Below are positions 14,265-25,506 of a stretch of DNA of 64,000 bases, in pieces; the stretch's first letter is position 1, and each line of letters begins with the position of its first letter. This stretch comes from Hypomyces perniciosus (lineage: Eukaryota > Ascomycota > Sordariomycetes > Hypocreales > Hypocreaceae): the NCBI GenBank assembly GCA_008477525.1, contig SPDT01000003.1:2480001-2544000 (forward strand). The letters run 5' to 3'. The translations under genes and the position numbers were made by a program. The notes under the pieces are model-generated. The model saw only the letters and a program-made list of their open reading frames with translations. It had not been told where the DNA came from and did not search any database.

Positions 14265-15310
14265 TCACTGGTCACCATCGGTTTCTGCCTGCTCAGCAGC
14301 CGTCCACTTGTCGTTGATTCGTTCCTCCACAAACTGAAATAGGAGTCCGGAGCATAAGGCTACCTTCTCAAACTCCTGCTTCATCTCCTCGAGAGGGGAG
14401 GTTGCAATGATTTGTCGGATCCTGGTGGAACTTGGAGGGTTTGGTGGTCTGAGTGCAACATTGCAAGGCACAAATCGAATATTGCCCTTGGGCTTTCTGT
14501 AGGTCTGGCACGTAGCCAACCGCTCTATCGTAGCGATAGCTGCAGCAACGGCATCTTGGACATCTGCTTGGGAGGATAGATATGGTTAGGGAAAGCGATG
14601 CTAAATGCGGAAGATGGAGCTCGTCACTCACCTTTCTGAGTCTTCAATTTCCCCCTCATCTTGGCCACTACCTGTCGCTCGAGTTTATACTTGTCGAAGG
14701 TAACACCAGTCCAAGGGGTGCAACCCGGTAGCTGCCTCAATGTAGTGGGATATCTGAAGTCTACAGGTCGGGACACATCACTCGTGATGGCATCCGCACA
14801 ACCCCAGTACTGCGGATCGTGCAGGGTCTGTGAATTCATCCAATCTGGTCCGCCTAGGAGGATAAACTTGAGGGGTTTCTCGTCGTTTTGCATCTTGGTC
14901 GAGAGTTGCTGTCGGAAGGCTGGCCATGAGGCTTGGGAGCCTGGGTAGACCCAGGCCCAGTCTTGTAGTTTGCCAGAGCCACGCCACAGCATGACTCTCT
15001 CCTCTCGTTTCAGAATCAAAGGGTTCTTCTCTTCACTCGTCTTGTGGACGAGCATCTCATCATCAGTCAAAAGGATAATGGCGGCCACGAGGTGAAGATC
15101 GTGGCCAGCGTTGTTGAACACATGGGTTAGAAGGTCGGAGTGACCTTTGTGAGGAGGGTTAAATGATCCGGGATACAGAAGGATCCTGTTCACTCCATTG
15201 GGACGAACGACGGGTGGGTTCTTGGTAATCCCACTGTTGAATGATTGACAAGCTTCAGTAATGCCTTGGTCGACACAGACGCTCTCAAAGTAGTCGGCTA
15301 GTTTTCTCAT
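14265..15310 (-). CDS. NMN/nicotinate adenylyltransferase-like nucleotidyltransferase
   Basis: Two exons on the minus strand: 15310-14632 and 14563-14265, with a 68-bp intron (GTGAGT donor, CAG acceptor) that splits an Asp codon. The spliced product is 325 residues. It carries the nucleotidyltransferase HxGH signature in GSFNPPHKGH (residues 48-57) and the C-terminal SSTRIR motif (271-276); both are hallmarks of the NMNAT branch of the cytidylyltransferase-like superfamily, which makes NAD from NMN and ATP. The closest functional class is the fungal Pof1-like NMNATs, but substrate is inferred. I chose the Met at 15310 because the family-like sequence begins there. The frame stays open upstream to a Met at 15457, which would add 49 Ser/Leu/Lys-rich residues that could be a mitochondrial presequence or simply 5' leader. 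Confidence 0.82.
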
Positions 15311-16816
15311 GATTCCAGTTTCAAGGAAGATAGGCAAGTGAGGCGAGTGAAAGAAGGTGAGCTTGGCGAGCGAGGTAGGGCTGAAGGAAGGAGAGGAAGA
15401 GCGATGCAGGAGGAAGATCTTCAGTTGCTGTTTTGCCAGGAAAGAAGTTTTGAGCAACTTGGCAACTGGCAGGTTTTGTTTCTATGGATTTTGGATAGTG
15501 TAGAAAGGGACTGTTTGCATAAGAACCTGATTTCACTACGGCAACGCACAAAGACGAGACAAAATTTCAGGAACCAGTCACTTTGAACAGCTGAATATCG
15601 ATATAACAAGGGCCAGAACCTCATTTTCGATAGGCTTATTATTTTCCAACATTTACGACGCTAGCTATGAGTATCACCAAGTCGGTGGTCTGTCTTCGAG
15701 CAGCCTCAGCATCAAGAGTAGTACTACATATCCACGAAATAGTACGGATCTATCCAAGCGGAGCTAATTGACGGGAACGGGGGTGATCTAGGGCAAGTTT
15801 GAATACTACGCGAATGAATGATCTGTGGGGGGGTCAGACACTGGAGGGTTATGGCGTCGGGAGATTGTTCAGGCACCAGCGCATCACCACCATCAATCAC
15901 ATGTGAAGCATTTGGTGAAGGTGTGCGGACAGCAAATCAGCACAAGGCCCTTTGTTCACACTTGGAAATCGAACACATGAAGATCTACTCTTTGAGTAAT
16001 TTCATGTCTGTCTATGTATTTGGGATTTTTAGGGAAATTATTCAATGGCCATTTTATGTTCTTGTGATGCACATCAACACAAAGTGCCGGAGTTTGCATC
16101 TGCAGCCTCAACGATCTGCAGCCACCAAAAAAAACAGTCCGGATCCACCCGCATGTCATCCACAACCGTCTGAAAAGGGAAAATGAGCAAAAGACTCCCA
16201 AGTACGAAGTACATCAGGCGCAAGGCTCCTCATTGCGCCGCAATCTGCAGTCAAAGGGACAAACCGTCATGGTGACATTCGATCCCTCCTAGTGAGGGGT
16301 CTGGTGCCTATCAGCCCGTTTGAGAGTGTGTGTGCCTGGCTGGTGAAGATGGGCTGTTCGAGCTGGTATTGGTGCCCTCCTAACGCCTCGCTCCCCCTCC
16401 AAACGTCACTATTGTCAGGATCAGCAGACCAGCATTATGGCAACCATCCCTTGGGCAAGGTGAATCAATAAACCGCTGCACTGTAACTGCATGCAAGTCT
16501 TAGTACTTGGTACTATACGAAAGAAGGACATGTGCTGCTGCTCTGCATGGAGAGGGAGGTTGAGATGGGTTTCGTTTTCACCGCCAGATGCACAAGACAT
16601 GTGTTGTGTTGTTGTTGTCGTTGTTATTGTTGCTACCCTACGAAGTATTACATAATACAGTGCAGCAATTTTCCCCCACCTTTTTTCAAAATTCCTCCCC
16701 TTTGCACGTGCCTCTCGCTCTCTGTCTGTGGGAGAGCGAGCCATCGAATAAAGATCAACAAAAGGCGGCAAATCAGCAGTTGAATCGAGTGTCGCACATA
16801 TCGATATACACCCGCA

Positions 16817-16817
<1 letters not shown>

Positions 16818-16849
<32 letters not shown>
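16818..16849. repeat. (AC)n microsatellite
   Basis: About 15-16 uninterrupted AC units followed by GAGAGA. Confidence 0.95.
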
Positions 16850-16851
<2 letters not shown>

Positions 16852-17200
16852 AGACGGCGGTGAAGGAACTGCGAATGCTTCCAAACGGGTCGCGGTTATA
16901 ATGCGTGCATGAGAGGTGCTTTAGTGCGTCCAGCGCATCGAGCTGATGCGGCAAGGGTCTCACCCCCCCTAATCCCTGTCCGGTCCGGGTTCCTGGACAT
17001 TGATAGATATGGGCAGCAGCAGTGTCACCACCAAGAAAGTCACGACTGGGACTTGATGGAATAGTATGACTGCGGAGGAGGATATACGGAGTGCAAGAGA
17101 TGCGTACCTGTATGCGTCTGGGCGATGATATGACATACTCGTATCTACATGCAAGAAGTTGCATCACCACCACCAACCAACCTCGAGACAAGAAAGAAAA

Positions 17201-17226
17201 CCCCCCCCCCCCCAAAAAAAAAAAAA
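17201..17226. repeat. C13A13 homopolymer junction
   Basis: Thirteen C directly followed by thirteen A. The exact lengths are likely to be unstable or subject to sequencing error. Confidence 0.9.
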
Positions 17227-17801
17227 CCGTCGCCTTCGGCCCATTGAGAGCTTCCCCGCATGAGAGAGAGCTCTCTCCTGCGTTGGCGCCAACTGGCAGA
17301 CCAGACCATCTCCCATCTCCTCCTTGTCCGGGGATCCGCCCTTTCGCTAGCTCCACGCCATCCTGCCACTTTGTTTTGGGCTTTTTTTTTTTTTTTTCGT
17401 TGCGGGCTATTTTTATTATTTTATTTTCTTCTTCTGGGTCGTGGCAATTTCAATTTCGCTCCCTCATCGCAATCATATCCGTTTCTGAAGCATGAAAAGT
17501 TCTTTTTCATGAATAGTGCGACTATTCTTTGCAGCGCCAGCAGCTCGAATGACGCGACTCTTCATGATGCGCATCGCATGAATATCCATCGTCCTCGCTC
17601 GAACCCTCATCCTGGTCTAATACATACTACTACGAAGTACTTGCTTGCTCGCTCTCGCTGACTCTCAGGGCCGCTAAAGCAGCAGATCCTGGGAGACGGA
17701 GTGAGACAGGCATCTTTTGCTGCACGCACAGGCACGAACGCGTGCCAAGCTGAAGGAATTTTTTTTTAGACGTTCACGGGGTCTGTCTTTGCACCTCCGT
17801 C

Positions 17802-17823
17802 ATCAGATCAGATCAGATCAGAC
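17802..17823. repeat. ATCAG tandem repeat
   Basis: About four 5-bp units (ATCAG/GATCA) in tandem, upstream of RXT3. Confidence 0.85.
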
Positions 17824-18041
17824 CAGTGTGCGCCCCGACCAGCAGCCAGCAGCCAGCCAGCAAGCATCAGCAAAAGGGACGGGGGCCTTGGTAGGTACGA
17901 ATAGGCACAGAGCAGAGCAGAGCTGCTGCATCTCATTCTGCAGCCTCCAGACGAGACGAACGCAACGCCGACGACATCTGTGGGGCGCGTGTGCTGGACT
18001 GTACTGTGCTGTGCTGTGCGGACGGAGCACGGAGCCTTCTG

Positions 18042-18080
18042 CTGTGTGTGTGCGTGTGTGTGTGTGTGTGGTGTGTGTGC
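18042..18080. repeat. imperfect (GT)n tract
   Basis: A run of TG/GT dinucleotides with single-base interruptions, about 200 bp before the RXT3 start codon. Confidence 0.9.
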
Positions 18081-18284
18081 GTGCATGCCTTACTGGGCTC
18101 TGGTCATTTGGACCTGGTCATATCTATCATATTTTTTCTCTCTGTCTATTGCTGCTTGCTTGCTGCATGGCGGCTCTCCGTTGCGCTTGACTGGGCATCT
18201 GATCGTCTAGTCCCTGGATCGCTCCGCCCACATACCGCGCAGGTTCGGAATTTTTGAAGCTAAGCTGCCAAAACTTCGGCAGCC

Positions 18285-21200
18285 ATGGATCCAAGACAAT
18301 CACCAGCTTACCCCAACAATCACCAAAACCACAATCACAATCACAGTCACAGTCACAACCCGAGCAGCAATATCGCCAGCAATACTGTGAGCAGCATCAG
18401 CAACAGCAGCAGTAGTGCACGCTCTCCTTTCCCTCCATCTGCGACACAGCAACACGCCTCGACAGCGCCCGCGACCACTCACGCCTCGCAGCATCAGCAT
18501 CAGCAGCATCAGCATCGCATCCCCAGTCCTGCGTATGCCGCTCACCAGCGACGACCGTCCGACGCGACTTACTCGCACTCACACCACCGCCACTCGCCGC
18601 CCTCCCGCGACTATCCGGCCGAGCCCAGCCATTCGCGTGCTCAGAGCGCCTCGTCATTGCCCACAGCCCGCGAGCTCAGTCGCACCATGCCGCCGCCGAC
18701 TTCGCCTCCCCTGCCTGGAGCGCAGCAGCAGCAGCAGCATCCGCACCATCAACATCAACAACCACAGCTGCAGCAACAACAACAACAACAACAACAGCAA
18801 GCCCATGGCATCATGGGCTACGGGCCTCCTCCCCCCAGGCCACCTCCTGTTGCCGTTGGGCCCCCGACCGCATTCCCATCTGGCCGGGAGCTCCCTGCAT
18901 TGAGCTCCATTACGCGGTCTAGCTCCACTGGCGGCAGCTCCATGTCCATTTCGTCCATGCTGGGTGGTCCGCCTCCGACTTCGCGAGAAGCCCAGCCTGC
19001 TCAACACTACTCGCCACACTCTGCGCCAGGCTCTGCGTCTGCCCCGGGCTATGCGCCATCCATCCAAGCCTCTCCTCGAATGCACTCTGCATCCTCAGAT
19101 TACCCTCAATTCCGACGTCCGCAGACCCCCGATCACCAGCGACCCTACGACCCCCGAGGAGGTGCGGTGCCGTCTCCGCGTGGCGGCCACTACGCCAACA
19201 CCCCAGATGTCCAACAACAACAACAACAACAACAGCAACAACAGCAGCAACAACAACAACAACGGTACGGTACGCCTCAATCATACCACTCACGACACCC
19301 TTCAGCCTCGGCCGATCCGACGAGAGACCATGGCAGAATGGCCGCCGCGGCGCCCCCTCCCGGCCCAGCCGCTCAGTCGCAGCCATACGGTGGGATGACG
19401 ACGCGGCCAATGGAAACGGCGAGGCCACCCGGCCCAGAGGATGCATACGGTCGTCGGGAAGAAGCGGGACGGCCTGCGTCAGGGATAGAGTACAACCCTG
19501 ACCGATCTGGTTTGCGACCCTACCCGTATGATGATCGCTACAGGGCAGAAAGAGAAAGACAAGGGGCCATGGCGCTAGAACAGCGGGATCGGGAAGGGAG
19601 GGAAAGGGCGTACTCGGGTAGTGATTCGGGTCGACATCCTCTCCCACCGCACGACCAGACGCACCGCGAGCCCTCTAGGCACCAAGGTCCGTATGGTCGC
19701 CCTCCGGAAGTGCACGACCGACGAGATCCAAGAGATGCACACTGGGTACGACAAGAACCAGAGTCGACATACCGAGCCCCGATGGACCACCAACGTTCAC
19801 ATCCAGACTATCCTCCCTCCTCCGCCCCCTATCCACCTCACGGCCCTTCCTACCCCACAGCACCGCCCGAAAGGTTCCCACCGACCTCACATCCTTCATA
19901 CCCTCCAACTGCTTCTGTTGCTGCTCCTCCACCACCTCAATCCCACGAATCCCCGGACCGAGCCCGAATGGACCACCGCCACCCGCAACAGCCTCCTCCT
20001 CCTCGATCGCGACCCATTGACGAAGGGCCGCCTCCGCCATCATCTATACCTTACAGCGGTGGCGTTCATGGCCATCATCAATTCGATCCCGCAAGAAACA
20101 GGAATGCAGAGGATCAATCAGGACCGAACATCCATCAGCGGAACCTGCTGGCAATACAGGATATCAACCGTAAAGGGCGCGTCTCCCCTCTCCCACAGGC
20201 TGTGCAAGGAGCGCAGCCACAGCTGCCAGGACCCGCTGCTGAACCAGGTATCAAGAGTGAATTTGGCCGTATGTTTGCGGGTATCGGTAGTGGCGTTGGC
20301 GCCATGGGTGGCGTGTCAAGTCCCGTTACTTCCGCCTCGATGGCGCAGTTCACCAGCGTGGCTTTGGCAAAACGAGAGGATGCCGATAACGCGGCTCAAG
20401 ATTCTGGCCCAGACGCCGTGACTAAGGGTGCTAGAGGCAGAAGGCGCAAGCTGAACCCAGAGGAGAGCCGCGATGACGACAGTTCAGGGAGGCTGACCCC
20501 GGTGGGTCGTGGTAACAAGCGATCGAAAGGGCACGGGCATCACCATCACCAGTAAGTATTCTTCATAGCTTTACCATGCTTGCCGACCTGCTGACAGATT
20601 TGAATTGTAGTCACCATCACCATCATCATCACCACGCACAGGAAGGCACCTCTCCGACCGCTGGAACCGCACCACTCAAGAACCCCAAAGGCACTTCACC
20701 TACCGACAAGGCTGTGGGCGTTCCGCATTTCCATCACCATCATCACCACACGCCACGGTCAACAGCGTCAGCACAGAATCAGTCGGCGAAGCAATCCAAC
20801 CAGAGCCCTGCCGCGCTCATCCCCCCCAAGCCGCGGATCACTGTAACGTCTAAAGCAGTACTTGATCTAGTGGCTGGGCACCCCCGCCATCACCTCGGCG
20901 ATTTCATTTACGATCCGGGCCTTAAGCCTGTCCGGTTGTTACCTAGAACGTCCAACACCCGGGGGTTCGTGTCAAATCCGAAACCGCTGCCGATGGACAG
21001 GATTAAAAACAAGATGAATTGTACTTTGACGGTCAAAATATCGCGCACTCACCTTTCGCCGATTGCTCGGGAGGAGATTACAGCAAGGGGGTATCTGTGG
21101 GGAACTGATATCTACACAGATGACTCAGACGTCATTGCGGCTTGCATTCACGGGGGCTGGATAAAGGGAGAATGGGCTGAAGATGTTGATGCGTCAATGC

Positions 21201-21850
21201 TGGATCTTGAGCAAGGGTCTAGCGCTGACACAAAGCGGCGCAAAGTCAAAAGTCAGGAGAGCGAGCCTTTCAACCCTTCATCGGAAGGCCCCATTGTGTC
21301 ACCTCCGGCTGGAGGCCCTATGTCAATCCCTCCTGGCCGCGATCTTCATGTCAACGTTTTGATATTGCCCCAGCTGGCGAGGTACTCATCGACGGTACGG
21401 TATGGCATCGCAAGTCGCGAATATGGTGGCGAGTATGCGATGCGCCGCTCTGTTCATGATGGGCTTAGCTACATGGTTAAGAGCATTCGCTGGGTGCAGA
21501 ATGGCGCGCAGCCTCAGGCGAGACTACGTGGTAAGGGCAGACGGGACCGCATGAGGGAGCAGACAGCCAACTTTGCTAATATCACGGGGCTTGGTAAGGA
21601 TAAGAACCCGACTAAGGAGGGTGATTTGGGCTTGGGCAACGAGATTTCAGGCAGTTGGAAGAAGGGAGATTCAGATGAGGCTGATGGGCGGGAGGGCAAG
21701 CGTGCCATCAGTGAAGGCGATAAGGAGAACCGACCTGAGGACAAGCCCTCGTCTACAAACCCCCGGCCTGAGGGACAGGCTGAGGATAAGGATGTGGAGA
21801 TGCGCGACGTTGCTAACGGAGCGAAAGCTGCCGCGACTGAAGAAAAGTGA
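18285..21850 (+). CDS. rxt3: RXT3 subunit of the Rpd3L histone deacetylase complex
   Basis: Two exons, 18285-20551 and 20611-21850, flank a 59-bp intron (GTAAGT, TAG) lying inside a histidine run; the join completes a His codon and gives a 1168-residue protein. The start ATG has a good context (AGCCATGG). The first 750 residues are disordered, rich in Pro, Ser, Gln and His with several polyglutamine tracts. The conserved C-terminal domain (about residues 830-1057) includes GHPRHHLGDFIYDPG, a Thr/Arg-rich strand, GTDIYTDDSDVIAACIHGGW and a late segment ending YMVKSIRWVQNGAQ; this is the Rxt3 histone-deacetylation domain. A Lys/Glu-rich tail follows. Rxt3 is a nuclear corepressor subunit linked in fungi to transcriptional repression, stress response and morphogenesis. 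Minus-strand openings over it are shadows. Confidence 0.93.
19212..19262 (+). repeat. CAA/CAG repeat encoding polyglutamine
   Basis: Seventeen consecutive Gln codons, mostly CAA with interspersed CAG, inside RXT3. A shorter tract lies at about 18770-18800. The mix of codons limits slippage, but length variation between strains is likely. Confidence 0.9.
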
Positions 21851-22299
21851 TTTTTTTGAAAGGACTCAGTTGGGAGAATTGCATGGGAAGAAAAATGGCA
21901 TTTGGAGCTGCTGAGTATACTTTTATTTTTCGCCTTGTTATTATTATTCACACGGAACAGCGACATTGAGATGGATGGGTGTGGTGTGGCATTGTTTTTG
22001 TACATGAGAATACCCTGTTACCACTCATGATTGTGATAGTACATGTTCAACTCTAGTAATTTGTACAGTCGCCGCTGTGCGGCTTTTGCTTCCTTATGGT
22101 CTTCAAGGTGTCAGCGACTTCTATCGTCGTGTGTTTCCCTCATAATGTGTCCTTCGTCATCGCAGATGTCGCCCAAACTCCACCTGCTGCGTCATTCTCA
22201 TTTCTATAGAGCCATGTTCGCCTTTGTATCTTCAAACCCACGCCTCCGATTCGTTTCGCGCTCCGTTTCTCGCACCGCTTCTCGCACCGCATCGACATC
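21851..22299. other. convergent intergenic region
   Basis: About 450 bp between the convergent RXT3 and Sdh8-like genes. It is T-rich just after the RXT3 stop, as expected for 3' UTRs. Nothing else is seen. Confidence 0.6.
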
Positions 22300-22719
22300 T
22301 TAGAAATCCGTCACCCGTCCGTTATAGCTCCAGTCGCCACCCCCGCCCCACCTCAACGGCTCGTTCTTCGGACCGCCTACTTCTCCCGTCTTAGGGTTCG
22401 TATCGCCTTCGAACTCTGGTGGTGCGCCTCTGAATAAGCCTTGGTTTATGCTATCGTCGTCTTTGGCCCCTGCGCTGCTCTTCCCTGTCGCGGCTGCTGC
22501 TGTTGTGGTATGGCTGGAGGGGTCTGTCTCGGCGGTGGTAGGGGCGGGAGGAGGGTCTTGGAAGGCGGAGGAGACGGAGGCGGCGCGTTGGAGGCGTTCG
22601 AATTCGGCTTGTTGGTCGGCGGGGAGTTTTGGTGGGGAGGGCCGGGAGGAGAATGTGGAGGAGGGGCGGGAGAGGGTTCTGAGGCGGATGAGGCGGAGGG
22701 GGAGAGTGAGGGAGCGCAT
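22300..22719 (-). CDS. sdh8: succinate dehydrogenase assembly factor 4 (Sdh8/SDHAF4)
   Basis: Single exon of 139 residues. The N-terminus is Arg/Ser/Leu-rich without acidic residues (MRSLTLPLRLIRLRTLSRPS), as in a mitochondrial presequence. The middle is Ala/Thr-rich and variable. The last 30 residues hold the family signature: NPKTGEVGG, KNEPLRWGGGGDWSYNG and the terminal RVTDF. SDHAF4 (DUF1674) binds flavinylated Sdh1 in the matrix, shields it from autoxidation and helps assemble complex II. Start chosen at 22719 because the presequence begins there; the frame stays open upstream but that part is not conserved in style. Length and C-terminal motif fit the family well. Confidence 0.9.
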   Translation of the reverse strand: MRSLTLPLRLIRLRTLSRPSSTFSSRPSPPKLPADQQAEFERLQRAASVSSAFQDPPPAPTTAETDPSSHTTTAAAATGKSSAGAKDDDSINQGLFRGAPPEFEGDTNPKTGEVGGPKNEPLRWGGGGDWSYNGRVTDF

Positions 22720-23563
22720 GATGAGAGGTTTTGTCTGTTTGTTTCTTGTTGGTTTGTTTCTTGTTTGTTGGAGAGAGAGTGATGGGTTGAAGATGAAGAA
22801 GTGTGGGAGATGGTGATGATGGTGGGAGGTTGAGCCGAGGTTTAGGCTTTTGTGGGGCCGAGGCCGGGTCATTCCGGCGGAGGGACCGGATGAGATGATG
22901 GCTTCTACGAACATGACAATAATGACGTCTGACAAACTCATACTACCTATGGGATTGTAGGCTAGACGCAGCAGCAGCAGAAGAAGCGACAAGCACAGAA
23001 AGTTCGAGTCCGTTGGTTTGCAGAGTGCCAGGTTGATGCGCATCCGTGTAGAGGGGGAGGGGTTATCCTCTCGGTGAGCTGGGCGAATCAAACTGCTAGG
23101 TTGGGACAAGACATTAAAACAGGCTTGGGCAGCATTGCATGGCACATATTGCCTTTATCTAGAAGCACTTGCTGGAGATGATACGAGGCAAGAAGGAAGA
23201 AAGCTATACTTGGGGGAGTGCAGATAGATGGTCTAGTGGCTCGTAGGACAGTGCAACATCGGACGGCGGCTGTTTCGCCCACGGGGGAGGAATGTACTGT
23301 TTACATCCCAGGCATCTCTTCAAGGTCAAATAAATATTCCTCCTATACCTGCAGTCTTATTTGCTCTGCACACGCTACCTTGCAGCGAAATTATTTACAG
23401 TAATACCTTTGACGGGGCGAGTTACGCTTACAGAACCAGACGAGATGCAAGATGACGCGATAGCTTCATTCAGACAGACGAGGAAGAAGTGACTCGTTTC
23501 TTAGCTTCGGCCCGTGCCGGCACTAGTCCCATACTTGCAATAGCTTCAGATGGAGAGTACGCC
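22720..23563. other. intergenic region
   Basis: About 840 bp containing the Sdh8-like promoter and the 3' end of the HET-S-like gene. A tRNA-like A-box string (TGGTCTAGTGGCT near 23229) occurs without a matching B box or cloverleaf. No gene supported. Confidence 0.5.
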
Positions 23564-24424
23564 TTAGTCAAAGAACCCGCGCCCGCCAAACCTGTTGCCA
23601 ACTTGCACCTTGGCCTGGCCCTTTGCTGCCACAGAACCGGCGTGATTCATCGTCCGATCCGGGATGTTGTTGCCCTGAGACACGGCACTGTTAGCCCACT
23701 GGCTGCCGAGAAGGACGTATGCCGACTCATCGGCGTTGAGGTTCTGGATGTAGTTGTTCCCCTCGGCTGAGCCAGCCTTCTTCTCAACGGCTGCCGACAT
23801 GGCATCATCAACGCCAGAAGCAGCGTCTTGAAGGGCCTTCAAACTTGTCTCGTCCGTTACCTCCTCAATTTCCACCTCAACAAGTACGCTATACGCGGTG
23901 ATCCTCTCAGGGAATATCTTCTCGAGAGCATCCACGAACTCGATGATGTCCTCCAGCAGCTTGGTGAATTGCTTTGCGTCGTAAAGCGCCCATGTCGCCT
24001 TCTTCAGGAACGTCGTGCTTTTTTGCCTCTCGCGAGCTAGGCGTTTGAGACGGTCATGCAATTTCCGAATCGGCGGCTGCAACTCCTTCTCGTCAAAGCG
24101 CGGTGCCTTTTTGTCCGCCTCATATCGCTTGGATTTCTTCTGGGCGCTCGCAAAGAGCCCGTCAATCTCTTCCAGAATATCTTGGATCCGTTGGCTGTCC
24201 CTGTCCGGAGGCGCATTGGCGCGGAAGCGAGGGTCCTCGTTGATCTTCACGGCCACGCCCCATCGGGTGAGCCGCACTCTAGCGACGTCGAGTTTGAGTT
24301 GGCAGCGTTGGAAGTCTTCACCGAAGTGACGAGCTAATTGGATGTACTCGAAGCACTCGACGCAGTTGTTAAATAGTGCAGCAACGCCCAAAGCGCCGCT
24401 TACCGTGCCGAAGACTTCGGCCAT
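23564..24424 (-). CDS. het-S: HET-S-like protein: HeLo domain plus C-terminal HRAM amyloid domain
   Basis: Single exon of 286 residues, close to the 289 of Podospora HET-S. Residues 1 to about 225 match the helical HeLo domain in layout: a hydrophobic N-terminal helix (FGTVSGALGVAALFNNC) that in HET-S inserts in membranes, then CFEYIQLARHFG and a WGVAVKI block. The C-terminus carries two HRAM repeats: R1 about 235-256 (AYVLLGSQWANSAVSQG) and R2 271-286 (AKVQVGNRFGGRGFFD), with a 14-residue linker. This is the HET-s/S prion-forming beta-solenoid plan, including the aromatic end. Residue 33 is His, the residue known to favour the active HET-S over the prion HET-s type. The protein is inferred to execute cell death when its amyloid part is templated by the divergent receptor gene. 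No intron is needed. Confidence 0.92.
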   Translation of the reverse strand: MAEVFGTVSGALGVAALFNNCVECFEYIQLARHFGEDFQRCQLKLDVARVRLTRWGVAVKINEDPRFRANAPPDRDSQRIQDILEEIDGLFASAQKKSKRYEADKKAPRFDEKELQPPIRKLHDRLKRLARERQKSTTFLKKATWALYDAKQFTKLLEDIIEFVDALEKIFPERITAYSVLVEVEIEEVTDETSLKALQDAASGVDDAMSAAVEKKAGSAEGNNYIQNLNADESAYVLLGSQWANSAVSQGNNIPDRTMNHAGSVAAKGQAKVQVGNRFGGRGFFD

Positions 24425-25506
24425 CTTGTGGTGGGTGGAAAGACTGGGGTATTGGTATCAGGTGGATGTTTGAAGATGTCCGGTTGCGGAGGAGGAAGGG
24501 GATCATGTCAAACTAGTGAAGGCGTTCAGTGATTAAATAACTAAGACATAGAAGTACAACATGGGGCTGGCCAACAGAATCCAGACACGACAAATCATGA
24601 TTGCCTTCTCGGTTGGGCATCAAACAAGGCAGACAGCGAGCGGGGGTGCTGAAGAAAACGGTCGTACATACAAGACGCACCTATCAGAACCGCACGTGAT
24701 GCTAATGGGCCAACGCATGCAGAAACCCATGCTTATATGACAGAAATTGATGAGGCAGTGCTTTTAATTTGCTGGGGTGAGGGTCGACATCGTCATCGTA
24801 GAAGTTCACAGAAGACTGCTGCACAGATATGCCCGTTGCTTCAGGCACAACCGACACCCCCTTCATAGATAGCTGTAGGCTTTGTAGCCACACTTACAAC
24901 TGGCTCTATTGGGGTACATGAGGCTCTGGTCGGAGATGCTCATACCGTACCTAAGAGCCTTCAGAGCCTGATGGAAGAAAGAGCCTGAAAACCCCACGTG
25001 GGTTTTACAAGGACTTGGTATCACTGACGATTGGTGCTTTTCAATGTTCGGCTATATCATCAGCCACATGTGGGTGAGCACGAGACCAGATGTTGTCCTG
25101 TCTCTTATCGAATCATTTATGCCATCCTGGCGGCCTGACGTCGGTGAGTTAACTATTGTATCTCGGAAACTAGGACGGTCGCACACAAGTCATGGATGGG
25201 AAAGTGGTTGCCTTTTGCCTTGTTGAAGACCCCTACTTTAAAGCTTTGAGCCGCGACCGCTTGTTGAAAATGGCATGGACATACGGCTGTGTATATGTTG
25301 GACTTGGCTTCCCGTGGCCTGGGCCTGCGAGTCTTTCTTCACATTCATGACAAGGCCATCGTCAACTAAGACTCGAATCTATTTCTCCTTTGGCGGAGCA
25401 GTGGCTTTATGTGAGTATGATGAAACGATTCACACAAAGTCAAGCCGCTAACATCGGTGAAGTACTTTGCTGAGGGTATCGTCTCGGCATCGCAGATACG
25501 AGCACC
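24425..25506. promoter_or_regulatory. shared divergent intergenic region of the het-S/nwd2-like pair
   Basis: 1.08 kb separate the start codons of the two divergently transcribed cell-death genes, so it must hold both promoters. I see no repeat or ORF of note. Co-regulation is inferred from the arrangement only. Confidence 0.5.

Larger units (their letters stand above)
15311..18284. other. intergenic region and likely long 5' leader/promoter of RXT3
   Basis: No gene is supported. The region is rich in simple sequence: an AC microsatellite, a C13A13 tract, a T16 run, ATCAG tandem repeats and a GT/TG tract close to the RXT3 start. The long frame at 16421-17356 on the minus strand is held open by the AC repeat (alternating Cys-Val) and is not gene-like. 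Low-complexity, pyrimidine-rich leaders are common upstream of fungal regulatory genes. Confidence 0.5.

Noticed and set aside
16421..17356. 311-codon minus-strand frame
   Set aside because: It is carried by an AC microsatellite and homopolymers, has no domain, and overlaps the RXT3 upstream region.
18919..19647. 242-codon minus-strand frame inside RXT3
   Set aside because: It is the shadow of low-complexity coding sequence.
23225..23300. Possible tRNA (A-box-like TGGTCTAGTGGCT)
   Set aside because: No B box or complementary acceptor stem at the right distance.
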